From Halomonas lysinitropha (GTDB taxonomy: Bacteria > Pseudomonadota > Gammaproteobacteria > Pseudomonadales > Halomonadaceae), in assembly GCF_902500215.1 (NCBI RefSeq), contig NZ_CABVOU010000033.1, forward strand, positions 248,001-312,000: DNA of 64,000 nucleotides, given 5' to 3'. Of this stretch, positions 55,878 through 64,000 are shown piece by piece. The notes below the pieces were generated by a model. That model was not told the DNA's origin. It worked only from the letters and a program-made list of their open reading frames with translations, and searched no databases. Position 1 is the first letter of the stretch. Each line of letters opens with the position of its first letter. The position numbers were made by a program, and so were the translations under genes.

Positions 55878-57148
55878 TCGCCCTGGTCGACTGCAACAAC
55901 TTCTACGTCAGCTGCGAGCGGGTCTTCGCCCCGCGCCTGGAGGGGCGGCCGGTCGGCGTGCTCTCCAACAACGACGGCTGTGTGGTGGCGCGCTCCAACG
56001 AACTCAAGGCACTGGGCGTGGCGATGGGGGCGCCGATGCATCTGCTGCCGCCGGCCATCCGCCGCCAGGCGGTCCTGCTCTCCAGCAACTATGCGCTCTA
56101 CGGCGACATGAGCCGGCGGGTCAACCTGATCCTGGCCGAATTCTCGCCGGACGTGGAGGTCTACTCCATCGACGAGAGCTTCGTGGGCTTTTCCGGCTTC
56201 GCCCCGGCCGGCCTGGAGGCCCATGGCCAGCGGCTGCGTGAGACCGTACGCCGCGATACCGGCATCCCGGTCTGCGTGGGGCTGGCACCCACCCGGGTGC
56301 TGGCCAAGGTGGCCAACCGGGCAGCCAAGAAGCTTCCTGCCTATGAGGGCGTCTGCCTGCTCGAGGCCGACGGGCCCGCCACTCGGGCGCTGCTCGAGGG
56401 GCTGCCGGTGACCGAGCTGTGGGGCGTGGCACGACGCACCGCCGAACGGTTGGCGCTGATGGAGATCCACACCGCCTGGCAGCTGCGTCAGGCGGATCCC
56501 AAGCAGGTCCGGCGCCATTTCTCGGTGGTGCTGGAGCGCATCGTCTGGGAACTGCGCGGTCGCCCGGCCATCCTGCTCGACGACATCAATGCGCCGCGCC
56601 AGCGCATCATGGTCTCGCGCTCCTTCGGGCGGTTGACCGGTGCCTTCCCCGATCTGCAGGAGGCCGTGCGCCAGCACGCCGCCCGCGGGGCCGAGAAGCT
56701 GCGCGGCCAGGGCAGCCAGGCCCGGGCGCTGATGGTCTTTGTGCGCACCAACCCGCACCTGGCCGGCGAGCGCCAGTACCGCAACAGCGTGGTGGTGCCG
56801 TTGCCGGCCCCCAGCGACGACAGCCGCGAGCTGCTCGAAGCTGCCGCCCATGGGCTCGCGGCGGTCTTCCTTGACGGGGTGCGTTACCAGAAGTGCGGCG
56901 TGATGCTGCTTGACCTGGTGGAGGCCGACCGCCACCAGCTCTCGCTGCTGGCACCACGCAGCGAGGTGGCACGCGGGCGCAGCCAGCGGCTGATGGCGAC
57001 GGTGGACCGGCTCAACCGCGAGATGGGCCGCGATACCGTGCGCTTCGGCCTGCCTCGCCAGGGCACCGCCTGGGCGCTGCGCTGCGAACGGCGTACCTCG
57101 CGCTATACCACGCGCTGGGACGAGTTGATGCGGGTCAAGACACGCTGA
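55874..57148 (+). CDS. umuC: DNA polymerase V catalytic subunit UmuC
   Basis: Encodes 424 residues, starting with a GTG that overlaps the umuD stop (GTGA) and has GGGAGG seven bases upstream. Y-family polymerase motifs: [16 protein letters not shown] with the first catalytic Asp, and [13 protein letters not shown] with the Asp-Glu pair. Little-finger and C-terminal regions are complete. It copies damaged DNA with low accuracy during the SOS response. Confidence 0.95.
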   Translation: MIALVDCNNFYVSCERVFAPRLEGRPVGVLSNNDGCVVARSNELKALGVAMGAPMHLLPPAIRRQAVLLSSNYALYGDMSRRVNLILAEFSPDVEVYSIDESFVGFSGFAPAGLEAHGQRLRETVRRDTGIPVCVGLAPTRVLAKVANRAAKKLPAYEGVCLLEADGPATRALLEGLPVTELWGVARRTAERLALMEIHTAWQLRQADPKQVRRHFSVVLERIVWELRGRPAILLDDINAPRQRIMVSRSFGRLTGAFPDLQEAVRQHAARGAEKLRGQGSQARALMVFVRTNPHLAGERQYRNSVVVPLPAPSDDSRELLEAAAHGLAAVFLDGVRYQKCGVMLLDLVEADRHQLSLLAPRSEVARGRSQRLMATVDRLNREMGRDTVRFGLPRQGTAWALRCERRTSRYTTRWDELMRVKTR

Positions 57149-57265
57149 AAAAGTGCCCGAAGCCGTGGCAATGCAGGGTTTCCGCGGTGGTTCAATTGAC
57201 TACACTGGAGGCGCACCGGCGCGGCCGTTCGTCGTGCCGGAAGGTCATCGACAGGGAGAAGACCC

Positions 57266-58018
57266 ATGCGCATGAAGGGCAAGAACGTCATCGTCACCGG
57301 CGGTGCCAGCGGTATCGGCCTGGCCAGCGTGGAGCGCTGCCTGCAGGAGGGTGCCAGCGTGGTCATCGCCGACCTGGAGGGCAGCGACGGGCAGGCAAGG
57401 GCCGCCGAACTCGATGACCGCTACGACGGACGCTGCCTGTTCAAGGCATGCGACGTCACCGATACCGCCCAGGTGGATCGTCTGTTCGAGGAGACCGTTG
57501 CCGAGCTGGGCAGTGTGGAGGCGGTGTTCAACAATGCCGGTATCGGCGGCATCACTCCCTCCGACGAAGTCACCGATGAGGACTTCCTGCGTATCATCGA
57601 CATCAACCTCAACGGGGTCTTCCGGGTGGCCCGCGCGGCGCTCAAGGTGATGTATCGCCAGGGCGGCGGCAGCATCGTCAACTGCGCCTCCATCCTCGGG
57701 GTCTTCGGCCAGTCCCAGACTGCCGCCTATACCGCCGCCAAGGGCGGGGTGGTCAACATGACCCGCACCCTGGGCATCGAAGCGGCGACGAAGGGCGTGC
57801 GGGTCAACGCCATCGGGCCCGGTTATATCGACACCCCGCTGCTCGAGGCCCTGGATGACGACATGATCGAGGGGCTGATCAGCCTGCATCCGATGGGCCG
57901 GCTGGGGCGCGCCGAGGAGGTGGCCAACGCTTTCCTGTTCCTGGCTAGCGACGAGGCCAGCTTCGTTACCGGCACCACCCTGATGGTCGACGGTGGCTTC
58001 ACTGCCGGCAAGTCCTGA
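57266..58018 (+). CDS. short-chain dehydrogenase/reductase (SDR)
   Basis: Encodes 250 residues with GGGAG before the ATG at 57266. Classical SDR features: NAD(P)-binding TGGASGIG, the structural NNAG, catalytic Ser in IVNCASILG, and YTAAK (YxxxK). Asp in VIADLEGSDG suggests a preference for NAD over NADP. The C-terminus FVTGTTLMVDGGFTAGKS is typical. Substrate unknown. Monocistronic, converging with the kai-like operon. Confidence 0.92.
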   Translation: MRMKGKNVIVTGGASGIGLASVERCLQEGASVVIADLEGSDGQARAAELDDRYDGRCLFKACDVTDTAQVDRLFEETVAELGSVEAVFNNAGIGGITPSDEVTDEDFLRIIDINLNGVFRVARAALKVMYRQGGGSIVNCASILGVFGQSQTAAYTAAKGGVVNMTRTLGIEAATKGVRVNAIGPGYIDTPLLEALDDDMIEGLISLHPMGRLGRAEEVANAFLFLASDEASFVTGTTLMVDGGFTAGKS

Positions 58019-58024
58019 GCCTTG

Positions 58025-58055
58025 CCCTGGCCTGGTCGTGAATGTCCGGCCAGGG
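58025..58055. terminator. 8-bp hairpin between convergent genes
   Basis: CCCTGGCC (58025-58032) and GGCCAGGG (58048-58055) form a stem in the 74-base gap between the SDR gene and the kaiB-like gene. No T-run, so terminator function is tentative. Confidence 0.4.
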
Positions 58056-58092
58056 TGATGGCGTCAGATTCGGTTGCGCAGGCGTGTCCGTA

Positions 58093-58395
58093 TCAGAGCG
58101 CGGATAGGAAGTCCTTCAGCCTGAGTTCATCGGAGAGGTCCCCATAGAGCACTTGGCGGTTCCCCGAGGCGTCGATGTGCATCAGGGCGGGGGTGGCGAA
58201 GATGCCGTAGCGGATGGCCTGTTGCGGCTCTTGCAGCAGGTCGATCTCGTGGACCGAGGTGTCATCCAGGCCGCTGGCGTCGAGGGCGGCCATCAGGTTG
58301 CGATGGGCGCGGCGAGAGCGGGGGGCATCGCCGGTCACGAGAAGGATGAGAGGCGTGTTTTGCGGGCAGGAATCGTCGGCGAGTGGGCGGTTCAC
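58093..58395 (-). CDS. kaiB: KaiB-like protein
   Basis: Encodes 100 residues. It starts with a GTG that overlaps the stop of the KaiC-like gene by four bases (GTGA), after GGGAGGG. The sequence TPLILLVTGDAPRSRRAHRN, then SVHEIDLLQEPQQAIRYGIF, ATPALMHIDASG and LYGDLSDELRLKDFL fits the thioredoxin-like KaiB family. In cyanobacteria KaiB binds KaiC and drives its dephosphorylation; there is no KaiA here. The tight link to a KaiC-like ATPase supports the assignment. Confidence 0.88.
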   Translation of the reverse strand: MNRPLADDSCPQNTPLILLVTGDAPRSRRAHRNLMAALDASGLDDTSVHEIDLLQEPQQAIRYGIFATPALMHIDASGNRQVLYGDLSDELRLKDFLSAL

Positions 58396-60110
58396 TGGTC
58401 GAGCCCTCCCTGATCGGGTGCCCGGTGGCGCAGGACGCTGCGTTCGTGACGGTCTGCTTCGTGATCGCTCGCCGTATGCTCGTGATGCTCGGCCATCATT
58501 TCCTCCTGCAGGCGTTCGAGTTCCTCCTGGCCCTGCTGGATGAGCGTGCGGGTCTTGTTGATCTCCCGTTCCAGTCGTTGTTGCCGGCGACGTCGCTCCC
58601 GGGCCTCGTGCTGTCGTGCCGCCTCTTCCTCGCTTTCCTTCTGCAAGCGCGCCGTGCCCATCAGCACCTCGCTGCCGAAGGGGTAGGTGTCGGCAAGCTC
58701 GACGCCTTGGTCGGTCAGGAGCATCTCCCGGACCTGATTGGAGTGCCCCGTGCCCCGCGACTTGACGATCGACAGCGAGCGATTGCGCTCCCCGGCGTTG
58801 ATCTGGTAGCGCAGCACGATCCAGGTATCCGCCAGGGTCGAGGCATGGCTCAGGCTGGATTCGCTGAAGGGGTCATCGGCCTCGGACAGCGAGGTGAGCA
58901 GGGTGGTGATGCCCCGGGTGCGCGTCATGGCGAGCAGACGTTCCAGGGCGAGGAAGGCGCTCTCGGCGCCCGACGACTTGAGCAGGGCCGAGGCCGGGTC
59001 GATGACCAGGCAGTCCGGCTGAAAATCATCGAGCAGCGCCAGCAGGGCCATATAGTGCTCTTCCACGAGGCTGTCCCAGCTCGCGCGGGCAACGACCTTC
59101 AGGTGGCCGCTGTCGATAGGCGTCTGCAGGTCGATGCCCAGGGTCGCGACATTGCGCACGATCTGGCGGGCAAATTCATCGAAGCTGATCAGTAGCGCCC
59201 GCTCGCCCCGCCTGGCGGCGGCTGCGGCGAAGGCCGTGCCCAGGGTGGTCTTGGAGGTGCCCGGCTGGCCGGAAACCAGCGTGATCGAGCCGCGATAGAC
59301 GCCGCCATCGAGGATACTGTCGAGGCGCTCGATGCCGGTGCCGAGGCGTTCGCCGGCGGCCGGCACCGCTTCGGCGTCGAAGGGCTCGGCATAGGGAAGG
59401 TGGATGCCGGCGTCGTCGATGAGCATCGCCAGCTCATCGGGGTTGTGGCGGGTGCCGCGGTACTTGGCGATGCGAAAGCGCCGATTGAGGCGCTTGTCCA
59501 CCAGAATGCTGGACAGCACCAGGATAGTGGACAGCATGAATTCGATACCGCTGAGGTGATCCGGCTGGGGGCGGTCGTTACCGGTGTGCTTGCCGGTCAG
59601 CAGCAGAGAATAGCCACGCGCGATGCACCAGTCGTTGAGCTGGGCGATCTGGTCGATGGCCATCTGGCTGTCCGGCTGGCGACGCAGCAGCTGGTCGATG
59701 CCGTCGAGGACGATCCAGCTGCCCGCCACGCGCTGGACACAGAGGTCCAGCACGGCAAGCAGTCCCTCGATGTCGAAGGCGCCGGCGAATTCGCCATGCC
59801 GCATCGACTGGCCGTCGAGGATCTCGCAGCGCGATGACTCGCGCAGTGGCGGCCCCCAACAGAAGGCCTCGGCATGGCGCAGGATCTGGTCGCGGGACTC
59901 CTCGAAGCTCATGAAGATACCGCCTTCCCCCCGTTTCAGGGCGCTGGCCAGTATCTGCAGGCCGATGATGGTCTTGCCGCAGCCCGGCTCGCCGACCACC
60001 AGGGTCGCGCCGCCGGCCGGCAGCCCACCGTGGGTCGCCGTATCCAGGTTGCGAATACCGGTGGGGCGCTTGACGAGTCCGTGATCCGCTGTCGTCTCCG
60101 TGTCGTTCAT
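58392..60110 (-). CDS. kaiC: KaiC-like double-domain RecA-fold ATPase
   Basis: Encodes 572 residues from the ATG at 60110 (GGAGA upstream). Two RecA/KaiC domains: CI with Walker A GEPGCGKT (40-47) and catalytic Glu70-Glu71, and CII with GQPGTSKT (281-288) and Asp311-Glu312. The CII region SHASTLADTW places Ser424-Thr425 where cyanobacterial KaiC is autophosphorylated (S431/T432). A C-terminal Glu/Arg-rich coiled coil (about 487-542) and a His-rich tail are added. It is expected to hydrolyse ATP and possibly cycle its phosphorylation with KaiB. Middle gene of an EAL-kaiC-kaiB operon. Confidence 0.92.
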   Translation of the reverse strand: MNDTETTADHGLVKRPTGIRNLDTATHGGLPAGGATLVVGEPGCGKTIIGLQILASALKRGEGGIFMSFEESRDQILRHAEAFCWGPPLRESSRCEILDGQSMRHGEFAGAFDIEGLLAVLDLCVQRVAGSWIVLDGIDQLLRRQPDSQMAIDQIAQLNDWCIARGYSLLLTGKHTGNDRPQPDHLSGIEFMLSTILVLSSILVDKRLNRRFRIAKYRGTRHNPDELAMLIDDAGIHLPYAEPFDAEAVPAAGERLGTGIERLDSILDGGVYRGSITLVSGQPGTSKTTLGTAFAAAAARRGERALLISFDEFARQIVRNVATLGIDLQTPIDSGHLKVVARASWDSLVEEHYMALLALLDDFQPDCLVIDPASALLKSSGAESAFLALERLLAMTRTRGITTLLTSLSEADDPFSESSLSHASTLADTWIVLRYQINAGERNRSLSIVKSRGTGHSNQVREMLLTDQGVELADTYPFGSEVLMGTARLQKESEEEAARQHEARERRRRQQRLEREINKTRTLIQQGQEELERLQEEMMAEHHEHTASDHEADRHERSVLRHRAPDQGGLDQ

Positions 60111-60152
60111 CGTCTCTCCTGGAAGCAAGGTGCCTTCGTCATCCGGGTCGCG

Positions 60153-62657
60153 TCATGACATCCCCGGGGTGGGGGGAGTGTCAGTGGGCAGCGCCAGGGG
60201 CAGACGCGAGCGTTTCTCCAGCAACCAGCGGAAGTCCTCCACTTCCAGCGGCATGCTGTAATAGTAGCCTTGGCCGATCCGGCACCCCAGCTCGAGCAGG
60301 GCGTCGCGCACGGCGGTAGTCTCGACGCCTTCCGCCACGGTGTCGGCGCCCAGCACCTGGCTGATGCCCAGGATCATGGACACGATGTTGCGGTTGAAGG
60401 GGTCGTCAAGGATTTGCCGAACGAAGCCCATGTCGATCTTGATCTCGTCGAAGGTGTACTGCTGGAGGTAGAGCAGCGACGAATAGCCGGTGCCGAAGTC
60501 GTCGAGGGAGAGCCGTACCCCCAGCGCATGCAAATCATCGATCTGTTGGCGCAGCGTCGCGGACTCCTCGCTGAACACGCTTTCGGTGATCTCCAGTGTC
60601 AGCGATGCGGGATCGATGGCATAGGTCTCGAGGGCCTCTTGCACGGTACGGGCGAAGTTGCCCGAGTGGAACTGGTCCACCGAGACGTTCACCGAGACCC
60701 GGACCAAGTCGAGGCCAGCCTCTTGCCACTCACGCAGGTGACGACAGGCCTGGAAGAGCACCCAGTCGCCGATCGGTCCGATCAATCGGCTCTGTTCGGC
60801 GACGGGGATGAACTGGCCGGGCATCTGCATGCCGTGCTGCGGATGCATCCAGCGAATCAGTGCCTCGCAGCCGATCACCGTGCCGGTCGCCAGGTCCACC
60901 TTGGGCTGATAGTGCAGCTCGAACTCGTCATTGTTCAGGGCCCGGCGGAGGTCTCGGGTCAGCTCGATGCGCTGCTGGGCGCGCCGATCCATCTCCCGGT
61001 CATAGCAATAGAACGGGCTGTTGTCCCGCAGGCGGGTCTCATGCAGGGCGATCTCCACCTCGTGGAGCAGGGCTTCGGCACTGCGCGCCTCCTCGCCCAG
61101 CAGGGTATAGCCACCGCGGGCCGCGACCTCGATGACCAGTTCCAGGATGCATACGGGTTGATGCACGATCTGAACCAGTTCATCGAGGCGTTGGCGGGGT
61201 GGGGAGAGGTCGTCATCGGGCAGCAGGAGGATGAACTGGTCACCGCTGATACGCCCGACCAGGGTGTTCGCAGAAAGGCGCTCTTCAAGGCGGCGCGCCA
61301 ACTCGATCAGCAGGCGGTCGCCGATGTCGTAGCCATGGGCATCGTTGATGTTACGCATCTCGCGGATATCCAGCAGGGCCATGATGTCCCGCGGGTTCCA
61401 GCCATGTCGTTCGATGTGTTGTGAAAAGGCTTGGGTGAAGCCCAGTCGATTGGCCAGACCGGTCAGCGGATCCTGGTAGGCATGCCGCTTTAGCTCCTGT
61501 TCCGCCAGCACGCGTGCGGTGATATCCACGTGCATCACCACGGCGCCCATCAGGCCGTCGGCTTCGGAGCCAGATGCCAGCCGAGTCGCCATCATGCGGA
61601 ACCAGCGAAGCTGGTCCGAAGAATGGCAGGGATATTCGAGTGAAAAAGCATCACGATCGCCCTCCAGCACGGCCTGCAAGCCATCGGCCGCCTCACTCGC
61701 CTCTGCGGCGCAGTCGCCGTCGGCGTTCCGACACACCGTCAGGTAGTTGCTGCCGACCCCGAAGGTGGCGTCCCGCTGGTCATTGGTCTTGCCGTAGTGC
61801 CGCCATTGGTCGTTGACGTCGAGGATCTTGCCCGCGTCATCCAATAGGGCGATATGGGCGGGGAGCGAATCGATCAGCGCCCTGCGGGTGGCCAGGGCAC
61901 CGGAGAGGGTCTCGACCATGGTGTCCTGCTGGTCGACCATCTGGTTGAAGGTTCGGGCAAGATCGGCGAATTCATCCGAGCCCGAGACCGGGATGCGAAC
62001 GTCATGCTCACCGGCTTCCACCCGCTGGGTGGCCCGGGAAAGGGCCCGAAGAGGACCATTGATTCGCGTGTAGATCAGAGTGAAGGCGACGATGCAAACG
62101 AGACCGAATACGGCCGCCGCCGCGGCGAAGCCGGTCGCGATCCATTTGGCATCGCGGGCGATCTGGGTCTGACGCTGGCTCGTCACATCACGCAGTGCGG
62201 TGTCCAGTTCGACGCCATAGCCGGCCACCTGATTCATGATGACCTGGCTACTCAGGGGCAGGAGCAGGGGACTGTCTGCCTGGCGTCGGGTGTCGCTTTC
62301 CTCTCGGATCCTGGCGGATTGCGAATAGACGGCCGAGATAGTACCGACCAGGAAGTCGATGTGGTGGATGGCGCGACGAGCGCCGGGATGATCCTCCGCC
62401 AGCGCCGTCAGGGTCTGCTTCAGGGAGGCGGCCTCTTCACGATAGCTCTCCACCAGTGGCGGCTCGGCGTGATTGACCAGCAGGGCATCACTTGCCACCG
62501 AGAACTCGCCGATACGATGGTGGAGATCCATCAGGGTCTTGATCTCTGCCTGTTTTTCCTGCATCTCGCCCATGCTGTGCAGACCCACCAGCACCAGGGC
62601 GACAAGGCCTATCACACAGGTGGTGATGCTGATCACGGAGAGGCGCAGGAGCTTCAT
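60153..62657 (-). CDS. membrane c-di-GMP phosphodiesterase with degenerate GGDEF
   Basis: Encodes 834 residues. Two membrane helices (about 8-28 and 172-195) enclose a helical periplasmic sensor. HAMP (~196-250), a PAS-like region (~260-385), GGDEF and EAL domains follow. The cyclase motif is RISGDQF, lacking the GGDEF consensus, so it is probably inactive or regulatory. The EAL site ([24 protein letters not shown]) is intact, so it should degrade cyclic di-GMP. It is the first gene of the operon, 42 bases upstream of the KaiC-like gene start. Confidence 0.92.
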   Translation of the reverse strand: MKLLRLSVISITTCVIGLVALVLVGLHSMGEMQEKQAEIKTLMDLHHRIGEFSVASDALLVNHAEPPLVESYREEAASLKQTLTALAEDHPGARRAIHHIDFLVGTISAVYSQSARIREESDTRRQADSPLLLPLSSQVIMNQVAGYGVELDTALRDVTSQRQTQIARDAKWIATGFAAAAAVFGLVCIVAFTLIYTRINGPLRALSRATQRVEAGEHDVRIPVSGSDEFADLARTFNQMVDQQDTMVETLSGALATRRALIDSLPAHIALLDDAGKILDVNDQWRHYGKTNDQRDATFGVGSNYLTVCRNADGDCAAEASEAADGLQAVLEGDRDAFSLEYPCHSSDQLRWFRMMATRLASGSEADGLMGAVVMHVDITARVLAEQELKRHAYQDPLTGLANRLGFTQAFSQHIERHGWNPRDIMALLDIREMRNINDAHGYDIGDRLLIELARRLEERLSANTLVGRISGDQFILLLPDDDLSPPRQRLDELVQIVHQPVCILELVIEVAARGGYTLLGEEARSAEALLHEVEIALHETRLRDNSPFYCYDREMDRRAQQRIELTRDLRRALNNDEFELHYQPKVDLATGTVIGCEALIRWMHPQHGMQMPGQFIPVAEQSRLIGPIGDWVLFQACRHLREWQEAGLDLVRVSVNVSVDQFHSGNFARTVQEALETYAIDPASLTLEITESVFSEESATLRQQIDDLHALGVRLSLDDFGTGYSSLLYLQQYTFDEIKIDMGFVRQILDDPFNRNIVSMILGISQVLGADTVAEGVETTAVRDALLELGCRIGQGYYYSMPLEVEDFRWLLEKRSRLPLALPTDTPPTPGMS

Positions 62658-62925
62658 GGTCGAGCTATCCGGTCTTGGGGGGTTCCGACGACCAGAGTCG
62701 GTAGGCCGCCGAGGGTGTCGACGCCGAAAAGGGGAATAGGTTCGTGGTTAATCGCAATGATATTTATTTTTATCCAATGCCATCCCTGACAGCAGGGTTG
62801 TTGAATCCGCATGCTCTTCAGCGTCCATGTCGAGGGTAGCCGATATTACGTCTTATCAGTATGTTCTCAGGCCCCGGCGATTGCCAATCAGGGGATGTCG
62901 GCAGGGATACTGGCGAACAGGCAAA
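62658..62925. other. gene-free stretch with operon promoter region
   Basis: About 270 bases between the EAL gene start and the tRNA terminator. No supported gene is seen. The AT-rich part around 62750-62790 is the likely promoter region for the EAL-kaiC-kaiB operon, although no clean -35/-10 pair stands out. Confidence 0.4.
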
Positions 62926-62965
62926 GAAAACGGCTACTGCGACAATGCGCCAAGTAGCCGTTTTC
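62926..62965 (-). terminator. Rho-independent terminator of tRNA-Thr
   Basis: GAAAACGGCTACT (62926-62938) and AGTAGCCGTTTTC (62953-62965) form a perfect 13-bp stem. Read on the minus strand it ends in TTTTCTTT, twelve bases after the tRNA 3' end. Confidence 0.85.
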
Positions 62966-62976
62966 CATGCAGTTTC

Positions 62977-63052
62977 TGGTGCCGCAAAGAGGAGTCGAAC
63001 CTCCGACCTACGCATTACGAGTGCGTTGCTCTACCAGCTGAGCTATTGCGGC
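62977..63052 (-). tRNA. tRNA-Thr (anticodon CGT)
   Basis: The minus strand folds as a full cloverleaf. The acceptor stem is GCCGCAA/TTGCGGC, the D arm is AGCTCAGCTGGTAGAGC, and the anticodon stem ACGCA/TGCGT holds the loop CTCGTAA (anticodon CGT). The T arm contains GGTTCGACTCC, and CCA is encoded at the 3' end. It reads ACG threonine codons. Confidence 0.96.
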
Positions 63053-63094
63053 AACGGTGGCATGGTAGCGTTGCTTGCGGCCCGATGCCAGACG

Positions 63095-63910
63095 TCAGCG
63101 GCGCAGCCGGGTCAGTCCCTCCTGGGCGCTGGAGGCGACCAGCCGGCCCTGGCGGTCGTAGATGCTGCCGCGGGCGAAGCCCCGTGCTCCGCCGGCCCAG
63201 GGGCTGTCCATGTCATAGAGCAGCCAGTCGTCGACCCTGATGTCATGATGGAACCACAGGGCATGGTCGAGACTGGCGATCTGCAGCTTTGGATCTCGGA
63301 AGTCGATGCCGTGGGGTACCAGGGCGGTGGTCAGCAGGTTGAAGTCGGTGCTGTAGGCGAGCAGGTAGCGATGCAGCGCCTGATCATCGGGCAGGTCGCC
63401 GGCCAGCCGGAACCAGAGGCGTTTGCGTGCCGGACGGCCCGCTTCGGCCTCATTGCCGAGATGCAGGAATTCGATGGGATGGCCGGGAAAGCGCTCGAGG
63501 CGGCCCTCACCCTCCGCCAGCGCCTCGGGCGGGGGGACCTCGGGCATGGCAGGCTGGTGGGCGATGCTCTGCTCCTCGCCGTGGAAGGAGGCGCTGCAGA
63601 AGAAGATCGGCCGCCCCTTCTGGATGGCCGTGACACGCCGGGTGGAGAAGCTGCCGCCATCGCGCACCGCATCGACCTGGTAGACCACCGGGCGATGCGG
63701 GTCTCCCGGGCGCAAGAAGTAGCCATGCAGCGAGTGGGTTTGCCGCACTGGGTCGACGGTCTGGCTGGCCGCCGAGAGTGCCTGGCCCAGCACCTGACCT
63801 CCGAATAATTGGGGCAGGCCGAGGTCCTGGCTGCGGCCGCGGAACAGGTTTTCCTCCAACGCCTCCAGGGAAAGCAGTTCCAACAGGGCGTTCAGGGCGT
63901 CGGGCTTCAT
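63095..63910 (-). CDS. tesB: acyl-CoA thioesterase II
   Basis: Encodes 271 residues from the ATG at 63910, which follows GGAGGAG; the frame opens at 63952. It is a double hot-dog protein with LFGGQVLGQALSAASQTV and DHALWFHHDIRVDDWLLY, and the conserved active-site region AYSTDFNLL. TesB hydrolyses medium- and long-chain acyl-CoA to free acid and CoA in the cytoplasm. Monocistronic, beside tRNA-Thr. Confidence 0.93.
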   Translation of the reverse strand: MKPDALNALLELLSLEALEENLFRGRSQDLGLPQLFGGQVLGQALSAASQTVDPVRQTHSLHGYFLRPGDPHRPVVYQVDAVRDGGSFSTRRVTAIQKGRPIFFCSASFHGEEQSIAHQPAMPEVPPPEALAEGEGRLERFPGHPIEFLHLGNEAEAGRPARKRLWFRLAGDLPDDQALHRYLLAYSTDFNLLTTALVPHGIDFRDPKLQIASLDHALWFHHDIRVDDWLLYDMDSPWAGGARGFARGSIYDRQGRLVASSAQEGLTRLRR

Positions 63911-64000
63911 CGTTCTCCTCCGGGGCGATGGCATGCCGGCCATCGCTACCATACGATCGTCTCAATGCCATTCAGTCTACGGGAGTTCATTACATTGCGC
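63911..64000. other. right edge, no feature
   Basis: The last 90 bases hold the tesB ribosome site and presumably its promoter. Nothing else is visible. Confidence 0.4.

Noticed and set aside
1-64000. CRISPR array, prophage or integron
   Set aside because: No regularly spaced repeats, phage structural genes, integrase or att-like duplications were seen. The tRNA-Thr has no integrase beside it.

Overview
The window is a high-GC, gene-dense bacterial chromosome segment, most likely from a gammaproteobacterium of the Halomonadaceae (Halomonas-like). That placement is an inference from gene style: an argP/argO pair, an ectoine-hydrolase-like M24 protein, DUF4399, DbpA, UmuDC, and many GGDEF/EAL proteins. 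No rRNA, CRISPR array or prophage was found. One tRNA gene (Thr, anticodon CGT) lies near the right end.

Layout. 1-2.4 kb: a partial CadC-type winged-helix/TPR regulator running off the left edge, divergent from a small secreted protein. 2.4-4 kb: a two-CDGSH/FMN glutamate-synthase-type fusion protein. 4-5.3 kb: an AT-richer accessory patch where a decayed transposase is joined in frame to a secreted zincin-like protein. 5.4-14 kb: housekeeping and metabolic genes (cytochrome c, CurA-like reductase, cytochrome b561, alpha/beta hydrolase), a large protein with a possible papain-like C-terminal region, two small unknown proteins, and argP/argO. 14.3-21.3 kb: a porin / PstS-like protein / membrane GGDEF-EAL operon, MltF, and a PAS-GAF-GGDEF protein. 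21.4-26.8 kb: short minus-strand operons (Tat aldo/keto reductase + DUF6064; Lpd-like flavoprotein + patatin) and a LysE/Lrp divergent pair.

26.9-37.4 kb is a ten-gene minus-strand operon, hypC-hypA-hypB-hypDF-hypE-hyhB-hyhG-hyhS-hyhL-protease. It encodes a complete group 3b (NAD(P)-linked, cytoplasmic) [NiFe] hydrogenase with the Hyp factors needed for its active site. HypD and HypF are fused into one 1161-residue protein.

37.7-49 kb: dbpA, a RIO-type kinase, a stand-alone ftsH, DUF4399, a BASS transporter, menA, yeeN, an M24-fold hydrolase, a small YflT-like stress protein, a rhomboid protease and an MgtC/DUF4010 membrane protein. 49-58 kb: a 1029-residue sensor GGDEF-EAL protein, a YbaK-type deacylase, a family I CoA-transferase with a decayed copy of its 3' end nearby, LexA-controlled umuDC and an SDR dehydrogenase. 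58-62.7 kb: a minus-strand operon of an EAL phosphodiesterase with a degenerate GGDEF, a double-domain KaiC-like ATPase and a KaiB-like protein. The right end holds tRNA-Thr and tesB.

The most interesting systems are the hydrogenase operon with its HypDF fusion, the EAL-KaiC-KaiB operon, and the porin/binding-protein/GGDEF-EAL operon. Family names rest on motifs and recall of families; no database search was possible.
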